NCBI RefSeq assembly: GCF_003049645.1
Contig: NZ_PYWK01000003.1
Location: forward strand, 186,001-250,000
Direction of reading: 5' to 3'
Source: Metasolibacillus fluoroglycofenilyticus
GTDB lineage: Bacteria; Bacillota; Bacilli; Bacillales_A; Planococcaceae
DNA: 64,000 nt
In this document: in pieces, positions 17,607 to 27,343 of the stretch
Layout: each line of letters starts with the position of its first letter
Position numbering within the stretch: the stretch's first letter is position 1
The notes under the pieces: model-generated
Seen by the model: only the letters and a program-made list of their open reading frames with translations
The model's database searches: none
What the model was told of the DNA's origin: nothing
Made by a program: the position numbers and the translations under genes

Positions 17607-18296
17607 ATGGCAAACACAAAAAAGTGGAAAACAGGGGCTGAAGGACAGAAGTTTGTCGCCTCTTTTAGTGGGGGAAAAGATAGTACATTAGCTTTGTATG
17701 AGGCTATGAAAACAGGACAAGCGATAGGCTTAATCATCGTGCTTGAGGAAGATGGCACTCGCTCTCGCTCACACGCGATGACGGTTGATTTCATAAAAGC
17801 ACAGGCGGAAGCAATCGGCTTACCGATTCATTTTGCTGCTGCAAGCTGGACACAATATGAGGCAATCTTTATTGACATGCTGAAAAAAATGAAAACTTTA
17901 GGAGCGGAAGCCCTTGTAACTGGCGACCTTGATATGCCTGAGCATGGCTGTTGGCACGAAAAAGTCGCAAATATCGCAGGCTTAAAGCTTGGAATGCCTT
18001 TATGGGAAACCGACCATTCAGAAGTAGTCGAACGCTTTATTGACTTAGGCTTTAAAACAATTATTACAACAGTTAATATATCTCTCGGTATGCAAGAGAA
18101 TGATTTAGGGAAAGTTTTAACATATGAGTATGTACAAGAATTAAAGGAACGCGGCATTGACCCTTGTGGAGAAGGTGGGGAATTTCATACAACTGTTATT
18201 GATGGACCAATTTTTAAACAGCCGCTTGCAATTAAACAAGGAAAAGTTGTGCATGATGGTGATTATTGCTTCCTCCCTCTACAATTACTTGAGTGA
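17607..18296 (+). CDS. Dph6-like ATP-pyrophosphatase (diphthine-ammonia ligase family)
   Basis: A 229-residue PP-loop enzyme with SGGKDSTLALYEA at residues 20-32 binding ATP pyrophosphate and the family signature CGEGGEFHT near residue 190. The family includes eukaryotic and archaeal diphthamide synthetase. Bacteria lack diphthamide, so the true reaction here, probably amidation of a small molecule or peptide, is unknown. A GGGG ribosome site lies before the ATG. It is followed 65 bases later by the yitT-like gene on the same strand. Confidence 0.8.
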   Translation: MANTKKWKTGAEGQKFVASFSGGKDSTLALYEAMKTGQAIGLIIVLEEDGTRSRSHAMTVDFIKAQAEAIGLPIHFAAASWTQYEAIFIDMLKKMKTLGAEALVTGDLDMPEHGCWHEKVANIAGLKLGMPLWETDHSEVVERFIDLGFKTIITTVNISLGMQENDLGKVLTYEYVQELKERGIDPCGEGGEFHTTVIDGPIFKQPLAIKQGKVVHDGDYCFLPLQLLE

Positions 18297-18361
18297 TACT
18301 TTCAAAAAATTGTTATAGTATGTAAGAAAGAAAAATTATACCCGCAAACGGTGGTGCAAAA

Positions 18362-19201
18362 ATGAAAAAATTAGTAATTGATATTTTAATTATGATGTTC
18401 GGAGCGTTTCTATTTGCGCTTGCAATCAATTTATTTGTCATTCCAAACGAATTAGGGGAAGGTGGCGTAACAGGTGTTACGATTATCCTGTATTATTTAT
18501 TTCAATGGTCTCCTAGTATCGTCAGCTTTGTACTTAATGGGATTTTATTGCTTGTTGGATACAAATTTCTGAGCAGACAAACAACGATTTATACAGTTAT
18601 CGCTGTTACGTTTATTTCACTATTTTTACATCTTACAGAGTCATGGACAATTCAATCCGATGAAATTATTATCAACGCGATATTCGGTGGCGTATTTGTA
18701 GGTGTCGGAATTGGCTTAATTATTCGTGTTGGTGGGACAACGGCTGGTACAACTATTTTAGCGAGAATAACGAATAAATTTTTAGGCTGGAATATTAGCT
18801 ATGGGCTGTTATTTTTTGATTTAATTGTCGCATTCTCTTCTTACTTTATTATCGGTGCAGAGGCACTTATGATGACAATTATGATGCTCTATATCGGGAC
18901 AAAGGTGATGGAATTTGTGATTGAGGGAACAAACACGAAAAAAGCAGTAACGATTATCTCCAAAAATCCCCATGCCATCGCGGATAAAGTCACTTATAAA
19001 ATGAATCGTGGTGTAACCGTCCTATCTGGGCACGGTTATTACACAAAAGAGCAAAAGGAAGTGCTCTATATTATTATTAGCAGACAGGAAATTATTAAGC
19101 TGAAAAACATCGTAAAAGAAGCTGACAAAGATGCATTTATCGCCATTCATGATGTACGAGATGTGTTTGGAGAAGGCTTTATCGAGCTCTCCAAGTCTTG
19201 A
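18362..19201 (+). CDS. YitT family membrane protein
   Basis: A 279-residue protein with five or six membrane segments in the first 170 residues (DUF161-type repeats, with VIPNELGEGGVTGVTIILYYLF and RVGGTTAGTTILARI). A C-terminal DUF2179 soluble domain follows (NRGVTVLSGHGYYTKEQKEV, then the FIAIHDVRDVFGEGF end). Bacillus has several paralogues of unknown transport role. It is followed by a strong terminator. Confidence 0.9.
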   Translation: MKKLVIDILIMMFGAFLFALAINLFVIPNELGEGGVTGVTIILYYLFQWSPSIVSFVLNGILLLVGYKFLSRQTTIYTVIAVTFISLFLHLTESWTIQSDEIIINAIFGGVFVGVGIGLIIRVGGTTAGTTILARITNKFLGWNISYGLLFFDLIVAFSSYFIIGAEALMMTIMMLYIGTKVMEFVIEGTNTKKAVTIISKNPHAIADKVTYKMNRGVTVLSGHGYYTKEQKEVLYIIISRQEIIKLKNIVKEADKDAFIAIHDVRDVFGEGFIELSKS

Positions 19202-19205
19202 ATTG

Positions 19206-19249
19206 GCGCCCAACAAGCCGCGCAATTAGCCGGCTTATTGGGCGCTTTT
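19206..19249 (+). terminator. Rho-independent terminator after yitT-like gene
   Basis: GCGCCCAACAAGCCG pairs with CGGCTTATTGGGCGC (14 of 15 bases) and is followed by TTTT. It lies 5 bases past the stop codon. Confidence 0.85.
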
Positions 19250-19361
19250 GTTGGTGCTCTTTAAATTGTTTTCTTTGAAAGTTTGAAAACATAGGGCTGG
19301 CGGTTGGAGCTTGAGATGAAGAAGTTAATAAAGGAAGATATGGGGAAAAGCCCAATTGTAT

Positions 19362-19517
19362 TTAGTTAGGCTTGGGCAATTTATTGTTGGATACTGCTGT
19401 GTTTTTTATTTGCTCCTTTGTCATATCCTCTTTATTGCGGGTATCTAAATCATCAGGGCTTAAGTCTTGCCCGAATTCCTCTCGCTGTGCTTTTTTATTT
19501 TCGTGCTTTTTCTCCAT
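19362..19517 (-). CDS. Small hydrophilic protein of unknown function
   Basis: A 51-residue, highly charged protein, MEKKHENKKAQREEFGQDL followed by an acidic linker and ending SNNKLPKPN. The start at 19517 is set by GGAGGTG 6 bases upstream, a near-perfect ribosome site; longer frames to 19619 lack one. The composition (K/E/D/N-rich, no hydrophobic core) suggests a disordered protein, as with many small spore or stress proteins of Bacillales. I cannot assign a family. Confidence 0.6.
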   Translation of the reverse strand: MEKKHENKKAQREEFGQDLSPDDLDTRNKEDMTKEQIKNTAVSNNKLPKPN

Positions 19518-19790
19518 TGTCATCACCTCCATTACTAGCGTTTCCCATTTGCTGTACTTTATAACCTCTGTATGGCACTTATAAAAATAGTATTTGGAGG
19601 AACTCAGAAATAGTAACAAATAATTAGTAGAAATAGAGGAGATTTTTATGCTACATTAAAGACCACATATGATATTACATTATAATTTTATCGTACTTTC
19701 TATATTCGCAGTGTTGATATGCGTTTATTGCCATTATCAATGCAGCTTATCTACACCTGATTTCAACACTTATAGAAGGGAATACGAAAT

Positions 19791-19871
19791 ATGGCAAAAA
19801 ACATTATTATTTTTTTCCTTGGAATGTTAACATTCTTCATTATCTCAAGTATTTTTAGATATTTCTTTTAA
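19791..19871 (+). CDS. Possible 26-residue single-span membrane peptide
   Basis: ATG at 19791 behind AGAAGGGA encodes MAKNIIIFFLGMLTFFIISS plus a short RYFF tail: one membrane helix. An overlapping 53-residue frame from 19669 lacks a ribosome site. The peptide ends 10 bases before the ileS promoter. It could be a true small membrane protein or chance; the A+T richness makes hydrophobic frames common here. The remaining 19518-19790 holds nothing else I can support. Confidence 0.3.
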   Translation: MAKNIIIFFLGMLTFFIISSIFRYFF

Positions 19872-19881
19872 AGAAATTGAT

Positions 19882-19910
19882 TTGACATTATTTTAAAAAT
19901 CCATTAAAGT
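19882..19910 (+). promoter_or_regulatory. Promoter of the ileS T-box transcript
   Basis: TTGACA (19882-19887), 17 bases, TAAAGT (19905-19910). A perfect -35 box and optimal spacing place the start about 15-20 bases before T-box stem I. Confidence 0.7.
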
Positions 19911-19929
19911 AACACGTAATAAAAGCATA

Positions 19930-20183
19930 CAAATTCGTTGACGAGAAAGAGTAATGTTTCGTATTGTTCTACAGAAAGCTGACGCCTTGATGAAAGTCAG
20001 TGTTCAATTGTTACATGAAAATCCTCTCTGAGAAGGCACGCTGAAATGAGTAAGCAAGCCCGGGTGTCTACCGTTAAAAAGAACACGTATGATTGTACGT
20101 TGCTAAGTGCTATTGGATTGTTCAATAGAATTAGGGTGGTATCGCGAGTTAACTCGTCCCTTTACTTAGGGACGAGTTTTTTG
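19930..20183 (+). promoter_or_regulatory. T-box riboswitch controlling ileS
   Basis: The T-box sequence AGGGTGGTATCGCGA (20133-20147) is followed by a terminator, AACTCGTCCC paired with GGGACGAGTT plus a T run (20151-20183). Upstream, GAGTAA and the GAAAATCC segment mark a stem I specifier loop. The likely specifier is ATC (isoleucine) at 20021-20023. Uncharged tRNA-Ile would pair at both sites and allow read-through into ileS. Boundaries on the 5' side are approximate. Confidence 0.92.
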
Positions 20184-20222
20184 TATGCCTTTTATACAAA
20201 AATAGGTATAGGAGGAATTGAA

Positions 20223-23200
20223 ATGGGAAAAGAAACATTGCAGCAAAGAGAAGAAAGAATTCGCCTCCATTGGCAAGCTGAACATGTTTTTGAAAAGTCT
20301 ATTGAAAACCGCAAAAATCGTGATTCCTTCGTATTTTACGAAGGACCCCCTACAGCCAATGGACTACCACATGTAGGGCATGCACTAGGTCGCACAGTAA
20401 AAGATGTAGTCGCGCGCTATAAAACAATGCAAGGTTTTTTAGTCGAGCGTAAAGCAGGCTGGGACACACATGGTCTCCCTGTAGAATTGGGTGTGGAAAA
20501 GCAGCTCGCTATTTCAGGCAAGCAAGAAATCGAAGCATATGGTATCGAACCGTTTGTACAAAAATGTAGAGAGAGTGTCTTTACGTATGAGAAAATTTGG
20601 CGCTCCTTTACAGAGCAATTAGGTTATTGGGTGGATATGGATGAACCTTATGTGACATTAGATAATCGCTATATCGAAAGCGTTTGGCATATACTGAGCA
20701 AAGTTCATAAAGATAATTTACTTTATAAAGGACATCGTGTATCGCCATACTGCCCTAGCTGTCAAACATCCTTGAGCTCCCATGAGGTTGCACAAGGCTA
20801 TAAAGATGTGAAAGATTTATCTGCAACCGTTAAATTTCAATGTGTTGATTCAAATGAAATTTTTTTAGGTTGGACGACAACTCCTTGGACATTGCCAGCC
20901 AATGTTGCGCTTGCAATGAATCCTTCTTTAACATATGTGAAGGCACGGCTTGATGGAGATATTTTCATCATAGCAAAATCACTTGCACTCAATGTACTAG
21001 GCGAAAATGCAACGATTGTAAGCGAACATAAAGGGACTGAATTTGAAGGTATAGCCTATAAACCACCTTTTGATTATGTTTCCGTTGAACATGGGCATAT
21101 TGTTGTAATGGCTGATTATGTAACAGAAACGAGCGGTACAGGTGTTGTGCATATCGCTCCAGCGCATGGTGAGGATGATTACCAAACAGTGAAGCTAAAT
21201 GGCTTATCCTTTATCAATATAGTGGACTTACAAGGCTGCTATACAAACGAAATAACAGATTTAGCAGGTCGCTTTGTCAAAGATTGTGATGTCAACATAA
21301 TCAAGCTGTTAGCTGCTAAGGATTTATTATTCCATAAAGAAAAATACGACCATAGCTATCCGCATTGCTGGCGCTGTGATTCGCCGTTGCTCTATTACGC
21401 AACAGATAGCTGGTTCATTCAAATGTCTGCACTAAAAGAGCAATTGCTTGCTAACAATGCAACAGTGACTTGGTATCCTGACCATATTAAAGAGGGTCGC
21501 TTCGGTAAATTTCTCGAAAATGTAGTGGACTGGAATATTAGCCGCAATCGTTATTGGGGCACACCTTTAAACGTTTGGATTTGTACAGCATGCGGGCATG
21601 AGGAAGCGCCTGAAAGTGTTGCAGCATTAGAAAAACTAGCACAACAGCCGTTGCCTGAAGATTTGCATAAGCCGTATATCGACAATGTTCTTTGTCATTG
21701 TCCAAAATGCCATGAAACAATGCAACGTACACCAGAGGTTATTGATGTATGGTTCGATAGTGGCTCGATGCCTTTTGCGCAACATCATTATCCTTTTGAG
21801 CAAGAGGAGTTCCAGCAGCAATTCCCTGCGGATGTCGTAATAGAGGGCATCGACCAAACACGCGGCTTTTTCTATAGCTTACTTGCTGTATCTGCACTGT
21901 ACACAGGGCAAACACCATATAAAAATGTTCTTTCATTAGGGCATGTATTAGATGAGCATGGACAAAAAATGTCGAAAAGCAAAGGCAATGCACTAGACCC
22001 GATAGACCTAATGAACATTTATGGTGCAGATGCATTACGCTGGGCATTATTAGTAGATAGCTCACCGTGGAATCCAAAGCGCTTTTCTACAAAAATTGTG
22101 CAGGAGGCAAAATCTAAACTATTAGATACGCTAGAAAATACGTTTAACTTTTATCAGCTTTATACAAGTATTGACCAGTTTATATTTGATGCCTCACAAA
22201 AAGGTACACCGACATTATTAGATGAATGGATTATGTCCCGACTGCATACGACAATTGCGAAAGTTACGATATCTATGGATGATTATCAATTTACGCAAGG
22301 TTGTCGGGAAATAGCTAAATTGATGGACGACGTGAGTAATTGGTATGTGCGCAGGTCGCGCCAACGCTTTTGGGCTTCTGGTTTTTCTGACGATAAAAGA
22401 GCTGCTTTCAATACATTGCACACGGTGTTAAGTGAAGTGTGTAAACTGCTCGCACCTTTCACGCCATTTATCGCAGAGCATATTTATATGCAAATGCACA
22501 ACAATGCAAGTGTGCATTTACAGGACTATCCAGCTGTCACAGAAGCCTATATCAATGTAGTGCTTGAAAGGGAAATGGCTACTATCGTTCAAATCGTTGA
22601 ACTAGGACGTAGCATCCGCAATGCCAAAAACTTAAAGGTAAAACAACCTTTAGCTGAAATCATCATTTGCTCGCCAGAAAATCTAAGTAAGTATAACACC
22701 ATCATTCAAGATGAGCTTAATATTAAAAAAGTGCAATGGCTACATTCTACAGAAGCATTCGTGGAAAAAATCTTGAAGCTGAATTTTAAAACAGCCGGTG
22801 CTGCATTTGGCATGCAGGTCAATGCAGTGAAGTCCTATGTAGAAACAATGCCAGTCGAAGAAAAAAATAGTTTACTACGTAATGGACATTTAACCGTTCA
22901 ACTTGCTGACGAAGCAGTTAAATTGGAGCAATCGCATCTTTTAATCGAGTCCGTTGTCAAAGATGACTATGTTTTAGCAGAAGATGGCACGTTACAAGTG
23001 TTGCTCTATACACATTTGACGAAGGATTTAATTGCCGAAGGATATGTTCGCGACTTTATTCGTTATATTCAAGACCAACGCAAAAAGCTAAACTATCCAA
23101 TTGAACAATATATTTATTTAACAATTGCCTGTTCATCTGAGCAGCAAGAAATGCTCCAGCAATTTGAAGCATTGCTCAGAGCAAACATATTAGTAATGGA

Positions 23201-23291
23201 TATTCAATTCGAGAGAGCTTTAAATAATTCATCTGCATTTAATTATATGTTTGCACAAGAGGAACTGCACTTCAGTATGAAATTGATTTAA
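20223..23291 (+). CDS. ileS: Isoleucyl-tRNA synthetase, type 2 (MupA-like)
   Basis: Charges tRNA-Ile. The 1022-residue protein has HVGH at 50-53 (HIGH motif) and KMSKS at 582-586, with an editing domain between and an anticodon-binding C-terminus. It opens [17 protein letters not shown] and has the [17 protein letters not shown] and [15 protein letters not shown] blocks of the IleS2/eukaryote-like group, not the MDFKDTL-type start of the usual Bacillus enzyme (about 920 residues). Type-2 enzymes are commonly insensitive to mupirocin. AGGAGG precedes the ATG at 20223; upstream frame extension runs through the T-box and is not translated. Whether it is the only ileS of the cell cannot be seen here. 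Confidence 0.93.
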   Translation: MGKETLQQREERIRLHWQAEHVFEKSIENRKNRDSFVFYEGPPTANGLPHVGHALGRTVKDVVARYKTMQGFLVERKAGWDTHGLPVELGVEKQLAISGKQEIEAYGIEPFVQKCRESVFTYEKIWRSFTEQLGYWVDMDEPYVTLDNRYIESVWHILSKVHKDNLLYKGHRVSPYCPSCQTSLSSHEVAQGYKDVKDLSATVKFQCVDSNEIFLGWTTTPWTLPANVALAMNPSLTYVKARLDGDIFIIAKSLALNVLGENATIVSEHKGTEFEGIAYKPPFDYVSVEHGHIVVMADYVTETSGTGVVHIAPAHGEDDYQTVKLNGLSFINIVDLQGCYTNEITDLAGRFVKDCDVNIIKLLAAKDLLFHKEKYDHSYPHCWRCDSPLLYYATDSWFIQMSALKEQLLANNATVTWYPDHIKEGRFGKFLENVVDWNISRNRYWGTPLNVWICTACGHEEAPESVAALEKLAQQPLPEDLHKPYIDNVLCHCPKCHETMQRTPEVIDVWFDSGSMPFAQHHYPFEQEEFQQQFPADVVIEGIDQTRGFFYSLLAVSALYTGQTPYKNVLSLGHVLDEHGQKMSKSKGNALDPIDLMNIYGADALRWALLVDSSPWNPKRFSTKIVQEAKSKLLDTLENTFNFYQLYTSIDQFIFDASQKGTPTLLDEWIMSRLHTTIAKVTISMDDYQFTQGCREIAKLMDDVSNWYVRRSRQRFWASGFSDDKRAAFNTLHTVLSEVCKLLAPFTPFIAEHIYMQMHNNASVHLQDYPAVTEAYINVVLEREMATIVQIVELGRSIRNAKNLKVKQPLAEIIICSPENLSKYNTIIQDELNIKKVQWLHSTEAFVEKILKLNFKTAGAAFGMQVNAVKSYVETMPVEEKNSLLRNGHLTVQLADEAVKLEQSHLLIESVVKDDYVLAEDGTLQVLLYTHLTKDLIAEGYVRDFIRYIQDQRKKLNYPIEQYIYLTIACSSEQQEMLQQFEALLRANILVMDIQFERALNNSSAFNYMFAQEELHFSMKLI

Positions 23292-23388
23292 ACAACCGAA
23301 GGTGTAAGTTTAAGATTGAATTAAAAGGCTTTAAAATCAGTGTTTACAACCTTTTAAAATGACACTTTTCTTTCTGTTAATATATGAG

Positions 23389-23429
23389 AGCGTCCCCAAG
23401 GCAGAGATTACCTGCTTTTGGGACGCTTT
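23389..23429 (+). terminator. Terminator after ileS
   Basis: AGCGTCCCCAAGGCAG pairs with CTGCTTTTGGGACGCT with small bulges and ends in TT. It lies about 100 bases past the stop. The chemoreceptor gene converges on it from the other strand. Confidence 0.75.
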
Positions 23430-23449
23430 AGGTGATGTCTCATCAAAGG

Positions 23450-25183
23450 TTACTCCACCTTAAATCTCTCAGTTAATTCATTTAACTGTGCTGCGATTTT
23501 CGTTAGCTCCTTAGAGTTGTGAACTATCTCTTGCATTGCGGCTGTTGATTTTTGTACGAGATTTGATGTATCCTCAATGCCAGCTTGGGCTTCCTCTGTG
23601 ACAGCTGCCACATTGCCAATAGCATCGTGGACGCTATTGCCGCGCTCCGAAATTCGCTCTAATTCTACTGTAATATCCTGTATTTGCAGCTGCATTTGCT
23701 TTACTGCTAAATGTATATTCGTAAAGATTTCCCCTGTTTCTCTCAAAGTCGTTGTGCCTTTACTTGCCTGCTCATAGCCTAACTCTAACTCTTTTGCAAC
23801 TTCGCTTGATTCCTGCTGAATTCCCCCAACAATACCGACGATGTCACCGACCGATTTTTTCACTTCCTCCGCCAATTTGCGCACTTCATCTGCGACAATG
23901 GCAAAGCCTTTTCCATGCTCACCAGCACGTGCTGCTTCAATGGCCGCATTTAAAGCTAATAAATTCGTTTGTTCTGCAATTCCCTCAATGACAAGTACTA
24001 AGCTGGAAATATCTTTAGCATGATGGTCTAACATCTTTACTTGCTGTACTGATTTCTCTACACCTTTATATAAAAGGGAAACATATTGCTCGGTCTCAGT
24101 AATTTGCCCAAGCCCTTCATTTGTTAAAGCCATAATACTTTCTGATTTCTTATTTAAAGCATTTCCTTGATAACTCGTTTGCTCAATTTGCCTTGCAAAA
24201 TCTTGCATCGTCTCGGCTATTTTCACAGTAGCTACCGCCTTCTCCTCCGAGCCTGATGCTAATTCAATCATCGTTTTCGCCACTATATCATTTCCTTGTT
24301 TAATTTCCTCTGTGCTACTTAATTGCTCGTTCGACATTTTAACAAGTGCTGAAGAGTGCTGGGAAATACCTTGAATTACTTGCTTCAAGCTATCCGTTGA
24401 TTTTTGAAATGCTCCTGTCAATACTCCGATTTCATCCGAGCGATTTGTGGAAAAGGTTGTAGACAAATCGCCCTCCCCCACTTTATGTACTTGCATCAAA
24501 AGTTTTTTTAGTGGCGATACAAGATAAGTGCTTAATACGGAAATAATCGCTATGCTTATTAAGAGTGCAACAATAGCAAAAAGAATTAAGCTCTTTTTTT
24601 GCTTCTCCATTTCTGAATAAACGGTTGTGGCATCTAAATCTGCTCCCACAACACCAATGATTTCACCTGAATTTGATTTAATTGGAACATACGCGGAAAC
24701 GAGCGCACCATAATTTTCTTCATTCGTCATTTCTACTTGTATTTCTCCCGTATTAAAAGCTTGCTCAAGCTGTGGAAGTATTTCTGGACTCTCTTCTTTT
24801 TCACCTAGCCAAGATTCGTTTTCATCTCCTACTGGTAAGCCATCTACTACATAAAAATAATCATATCCCCCATTTGTCTGTTGACGCCCCATTGTGTATA
24901 AATATTCTAGACCAGTAGATAGGCGATAATGATTAAATTCTTCTCGTAACTCATAGTAATAGACTAAATCCTGTTCTGCTGCCCCCACTTTAATTTCCCG
25001 TTCATATTTTTCAATATCCATTTGACCTAATGACTGCTGAGCAATGGTCATTGCCACATTGCTTAAAGATTGCTCAATTAATTGCATAGAGGACTTATGC
25101 ACCGTCCACGAAATTACTATAGCTAAAATTAGCACAATAATAGAAAAATAGAATGTTATCTTTTTTTGAATAGTCCCTAACAT
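23450..25183 (-). CDS. Methyl-accepting chemotaxis protein with extracellular sensor domain
   Basis: A 577-residue chemoreceptor. Membrane helix 1 is near residues 9-28, and an extracellular region of about 170 residues has Cache-like features (TGLEYLYTM, YYFYVVDG, GVVGADLD). Helix 2 is near 200-222, followed by a HAMP domain and then the cytoplasmic signalling coiled coil with the hairpin tip [20 protein letters not shown]. It should sense a small ligand outside and control CheA. The ligand is unknown. The ATG at 25183 follows AAGGGGTGATG. It is not in an operon. Confidence 0.92.
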   Translation of the reverse strand: MLGTIQKKITFYFSIIVLILAIVISWTVHKSSMQLIEQSLSNVAMTIAQQSLGQMDIEKYEREIKVGAAEQDLVYYYELREEFNHYRLSTGLEYLYTMGRQQTNGGYDYFYVVDGLPVGDENESWLGEKEESPEILPQLEQAFNTGEIQVEMTNEENYGALVSAYVPIKSNSGEIIGVVGADLDATTVYSEMEKQKKSLILFAIVALLISIAIISVLSTYLVSPLKKLLMQVHKVGEGDLSTTFSTNRSDEIGVLTGAFQKSTDSLKQVIQGISQHSSALVKMSNEQLSSTEEIKQGNDIVAKTMIELASGSEEKAVATVKIAETMQDFARQIEQTSYQGNALNKKSESIMALTNEGLGQITETEQYVSLLYKGVEKSVQQVKMLDHHAKDISSLVLVIEGIAEQTNLLALNAAIEAARAGEHGKGFAIVADEVRKLAEEVKKSVGDIVGIVGGIQQESSEVAKELELGYEQASKGTTTLRETGEIFTNIHLAVKQMQLQIQDITVELERISERGNSVHDAIGNVAAVTEEAQAGIEDTSNLVQKSTAAMQEIVHNSKELTKIAAQLNELTERFKVE

Positions 25184-25343
25184 AGCATCACCCCTTATAT
25201 GTACTTCAATATTGTGAGCTTCGAGTTTGAAGCTGAAAATAATTCAGATATCCCTCCAATAATTAGCCTATCACTTACCAGACTTTACGACCAGCTATTT
25301 TCCCTATTTTAGTTAAATTATATGAGTCTTTTGAATTAAAAAA

Positions 25344-25371
25344 GAACAGTGTCATAAAGACACCATTCTTC
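25344..25371 (-). terminator. Terminator after fra
   Basis: On the minus strand AGAATGGTGTC and GACACTGTTCT form a stem with a 5-base loop, followed by TTTTTT. It starts 9 bases past the fra stop codon. Confidence 0.75.
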
Positions 25372-25379
25372 TTTTCTTA

Positions 25380-25751
25380 TTATTTTCTCCAAAATGTAGC
25401 GCAATCCGCTTTATCTGCAATATTGTAATCAATTATTTTTTCTAATAGCACATAATCTACCGGCTGCTCCCACTTAATGCGCCATAAATTGTCTGTATGT
25501 GTGTAGCCCGCCTCTTTAATGGCATCTGAAAATTGAATAATGCCCTCTTTTTCAGGGCTAATTGCCATATGGTGCTTTGCAATACTGAAGCCAAGAATAA
25601 ATGTATCATGGTCTGTAAACATCGGCTGGTTCCAAGCAATTTTCTTCCCTAGATTCGGAAATGTCGTTGCTACCCATGATAATACTTCCTCCACTCGATG
25701 GCGCTGCTGTGCATCTTCGATTTTCTCCAAATACGGTGCAAAAGTTTCCAT
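25380..25751 (-). CDS. fra: Frataxin-like iron chaperone Fra (YdhG, DUF1801)
   Basis: A 123-residue protein matching B. subtilis YdhG/Fra closely in size and sequence, with the shared segments WNQPMFTDHDTFILGF, EKIIDYN and the end KADC-TFWRK. Fra delivers iron for iron-sulfur cluster and heme assembly in the cytosol. The start at 25751 is set by GAGGAGGAAAATAGG; the longer frame adds 22 residues unlike the family. It is divergent from a broken GGDEF fragment and has its own terminator. Confidence 0.88.
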   Translation of the reverse strand: METFAPYLEKIEDAQQRHRVEEVLSWVATTFPNLGKKIAWNQPMFTDHDTFILGFSIAKHHMAISPEKEGIIQFSDAIKEAGYTHTDNLWRIKWEQPVDYVLLEKIIDYNIADKADCATFWRK

Positions 25752-25868
25752 CCTATTTTCCTCCTCTAAAAAGTTTATATTTATTTTAACAATATTCATA
25801 TCGAAAATACATTCCACCGATTTGTTTTACAGTATAATATAGGAAATACCATTTACGTAGGTGATTAA

Positions 25869-26192
25869 ATGCCTTTAGGAATGATTGGCTCTAGGTTAAA
25901 AACATTCGCATTGCAAAAAAAAGCCATTGTTGCTCGCTATGTCGGGGACGAATTTTTACTCATTTGTTCAAATAAAAAAAAACGACTTGAAGGTTTTGCT
26001 GAAACATTGCATAGAGATTTAAGCGCTCTTACTGTAGAAAATGATAACTATATGATCAATTTAAGCTTCAGTATTGGTTTAACGCTTGTGAATGAAGCAG
26101 ATTCCTTAAAATCCTTATTACAACAAGCAGATGAAGCATTATATATCGTGAAGAAAAACGGTCGAGGTCATTTCACCTTTTATCGTAACTAA
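25869..26192 (+). pseudogene. C-terminal half of a GGDEF (diguanylate cyclase) domain, degenerate
   Basis: The 107 residues match only the second half of a GGDEF domain: IVARYVGDEFLLIC in the place of RxGGDEF, then INLSFSIGLTL and LLQQADEALYIVKKNGRGHFTFY. The first half (metal site and DxLTGL motif) is missing, and the first glycine of GGDEF is valine. It therefore cannot make cyclic di-GMP alone. Upstream DNA is the fra promoter region, so no N-terminal part remains nearby. A TATAAT (25833-25838) and a weak GGTG site precede it, so it might still be expressed. A relic is most likely. Confidence 0.6.
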
Positions 26193-26271
26193 ACGGAAAT
26201 ATGAATTCTCTCACTCTACTTCATAATCAATCAGCTTTATTTTAAGGTCAGCATTCTTAATAGAATAGCAA

Positions 26272-26352
26272 ATGGTTGTCGAAAGGGGATGTATCAGCCA
26301 TTTTTCTGCGATGAGTATTCGCAGAGGCTCCCCTCCTTTTCAGACAACCACA
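26272..26352. repeat. Nested inverted-repeat structure next to a GNAT gene
   Basis: The outer arms are ATGGTTGTCGAAAGGGG and CCCCTCCTTTTCAGACAACCA, then AGCC/GGCT, then CTGCGA/TCGCAG around a small loop. It begins 4 bases past the minus-strand GNAT stop, so it may act as that gene's terminator. The GTTGTC-GAAAAG arms resemble the ends of repeat A. It may be a shortened relative of it. Confidence 0.45.
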
Positions 26353-26355
26353 TGA

Positions 26356-26760
26356 TTATTTACGTATATAAGCCATTGCAATTGATTTTGGCGCTGTTTC
26401 CACAAAACCAAACTTTTCATAAAGCTTATGCGCCGGTACATCCGCAATTAATGAAACAAAGGCCTGCTTGCTAATTTCAGTATCTAAATAATGCTTAATT
26501 TCCGTCATAATCATCTTCCCAAGCCCTTTTCCTTGTTCGTCTGGATGAACGGCGATATCTACAACTACATAGGCTGTACCTCCATCTCCAATAACTCGCC
26601 CCATACCTATCAATTCACCATCATCCTTACGAAGAATAACAGAAAAACAGCTATTATTTAAACCCGCTTGTACATGCTCTCGGTCACGTGGTCCCATTCC
26701 CGCTAGCTTCCGCAATGTTAAAAACTCATCAACAGTAGGTGTAGTATGTAAAATTTGCAT
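26356..26760 (-). CDS. GNAT family N-acetyltransferase
   Basis: A 134-residue enzyme with acetyl-CoA motif A (VHPDEQGKGLGKMIMTEIKHYL, residues about 72-93) and a C-terminal KLYEKFGFVETAP, the usual motif B. It resembles the YjdJ/YpeA-like small acetyltransferases whose substrate is unknown. GGGATGAG precedes the ATG. It follows another GNAT gene and grpB on the same strand with about 58 bases between, so it could share a transcript. Confidence 0.83.
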   Translation of the reverse strand: MQILHTTPTVDEFLTLRKLAGMGPRDREHVQAGLNNSCFSVILRKDDGELIGMGRVIGDGGTAYVVVDIAVHPDEQGKGLGKMIMTEIKHYLDTEISKQAFVSLIADVPAHKLYEKFGFVETAPKSIAMAYIRK

Positions 26761-26818
26761 CGTCTCATCCCCTATTTTTTTATTAATATAATATTATACT
26801 ACTAGAGCTTGGCATTCT

Positions 26819-27343
26819 CTAATATGGCACTTCATTCATTTTAGTAGGGGTTACTAGCCCTGCTTTCCAGTCCTCATAGATTGCCCCATATAAAACTGTA
26901 TCTGAGATTGTACCATCCGCATTTTCCCAAGCATTGCGTAAATAGCCTTCCTTCACAAAGCCCGCTTTTGTGAAGCTTTTTCGCATTGCAATATTATCTG
27001 CTCGTGTATAACCTTCGATGCGGATTTTACTTTTTTCACCGAATAGGTAGTTTTGTAACCATTTTAACGCTTTCACACCAAGCCCTTTACCGCGCGCTTT
27101 TGCAGCCAAACGAATATCGAATAACGGAATTGTATCATTAATATCATTAATAATAAGAATACCCATTTTCTCTCCAGCTTCAATAATCCAAAATGTTTCA
27201 CGTCCGTCTGCATAATAGCCCTTTTTAATAGCTTTTCTCACTGCGTTCGCATCAACCTCTAAATCTGCATGATAGGGCCATTCATTTCCAGTTAGCAACT
27301 GAACTAAGTCTTCTGTCTCTCCGTTAAATATTGTTAATTCCAT
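26819..27343 (-). CDS. GNAT family N-acetyltransferase, RimJ/RimL-like
   Basis: A 174-residue acetyltransferase with DIRLAAKARGKGLGVKALKW (acetyl-CoA loop, near residues 75-94) and the RimJ/L-type C-terminal segment ADNIAMRKSFTKAGFVKEGY. Relatives acetylate protein N-termini, antibiotics or polyamines, so I do not name a substrate. Its ATG at 27343 abuts the grpB stop with no gap, implying coupled translation. Confidence 0.83.
   Translation of the reverse strand: MELTIFNGETEDLVQLLTGNEWPYHADLEVDANAVRKAIKKGYYADGRETFWIIEAGEKMGILIINDINDTIPLFDIRLAAKARGKGLGVKALKWLQNYLFGEKSKIRIEGYTRADNIAMRKSFTKAGFVKEGYLRNAWENADGTISDTVLYGAIYEDWKAGLVTPTKMNEVPY

Noticed and set aside
19669-19830. 53-codon plus-strand frame with one hydrophobic segment
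   Set aside because: No ribosome site and no recognisable similarity; the overlapping 26-codon frame has the better start signal.
20046-20222. Upstream extension of the ileS reading frame by 59 codons
   Set aside because: It runs through the T-box and its terminator; the strong GGAGG and family start are at 20223.
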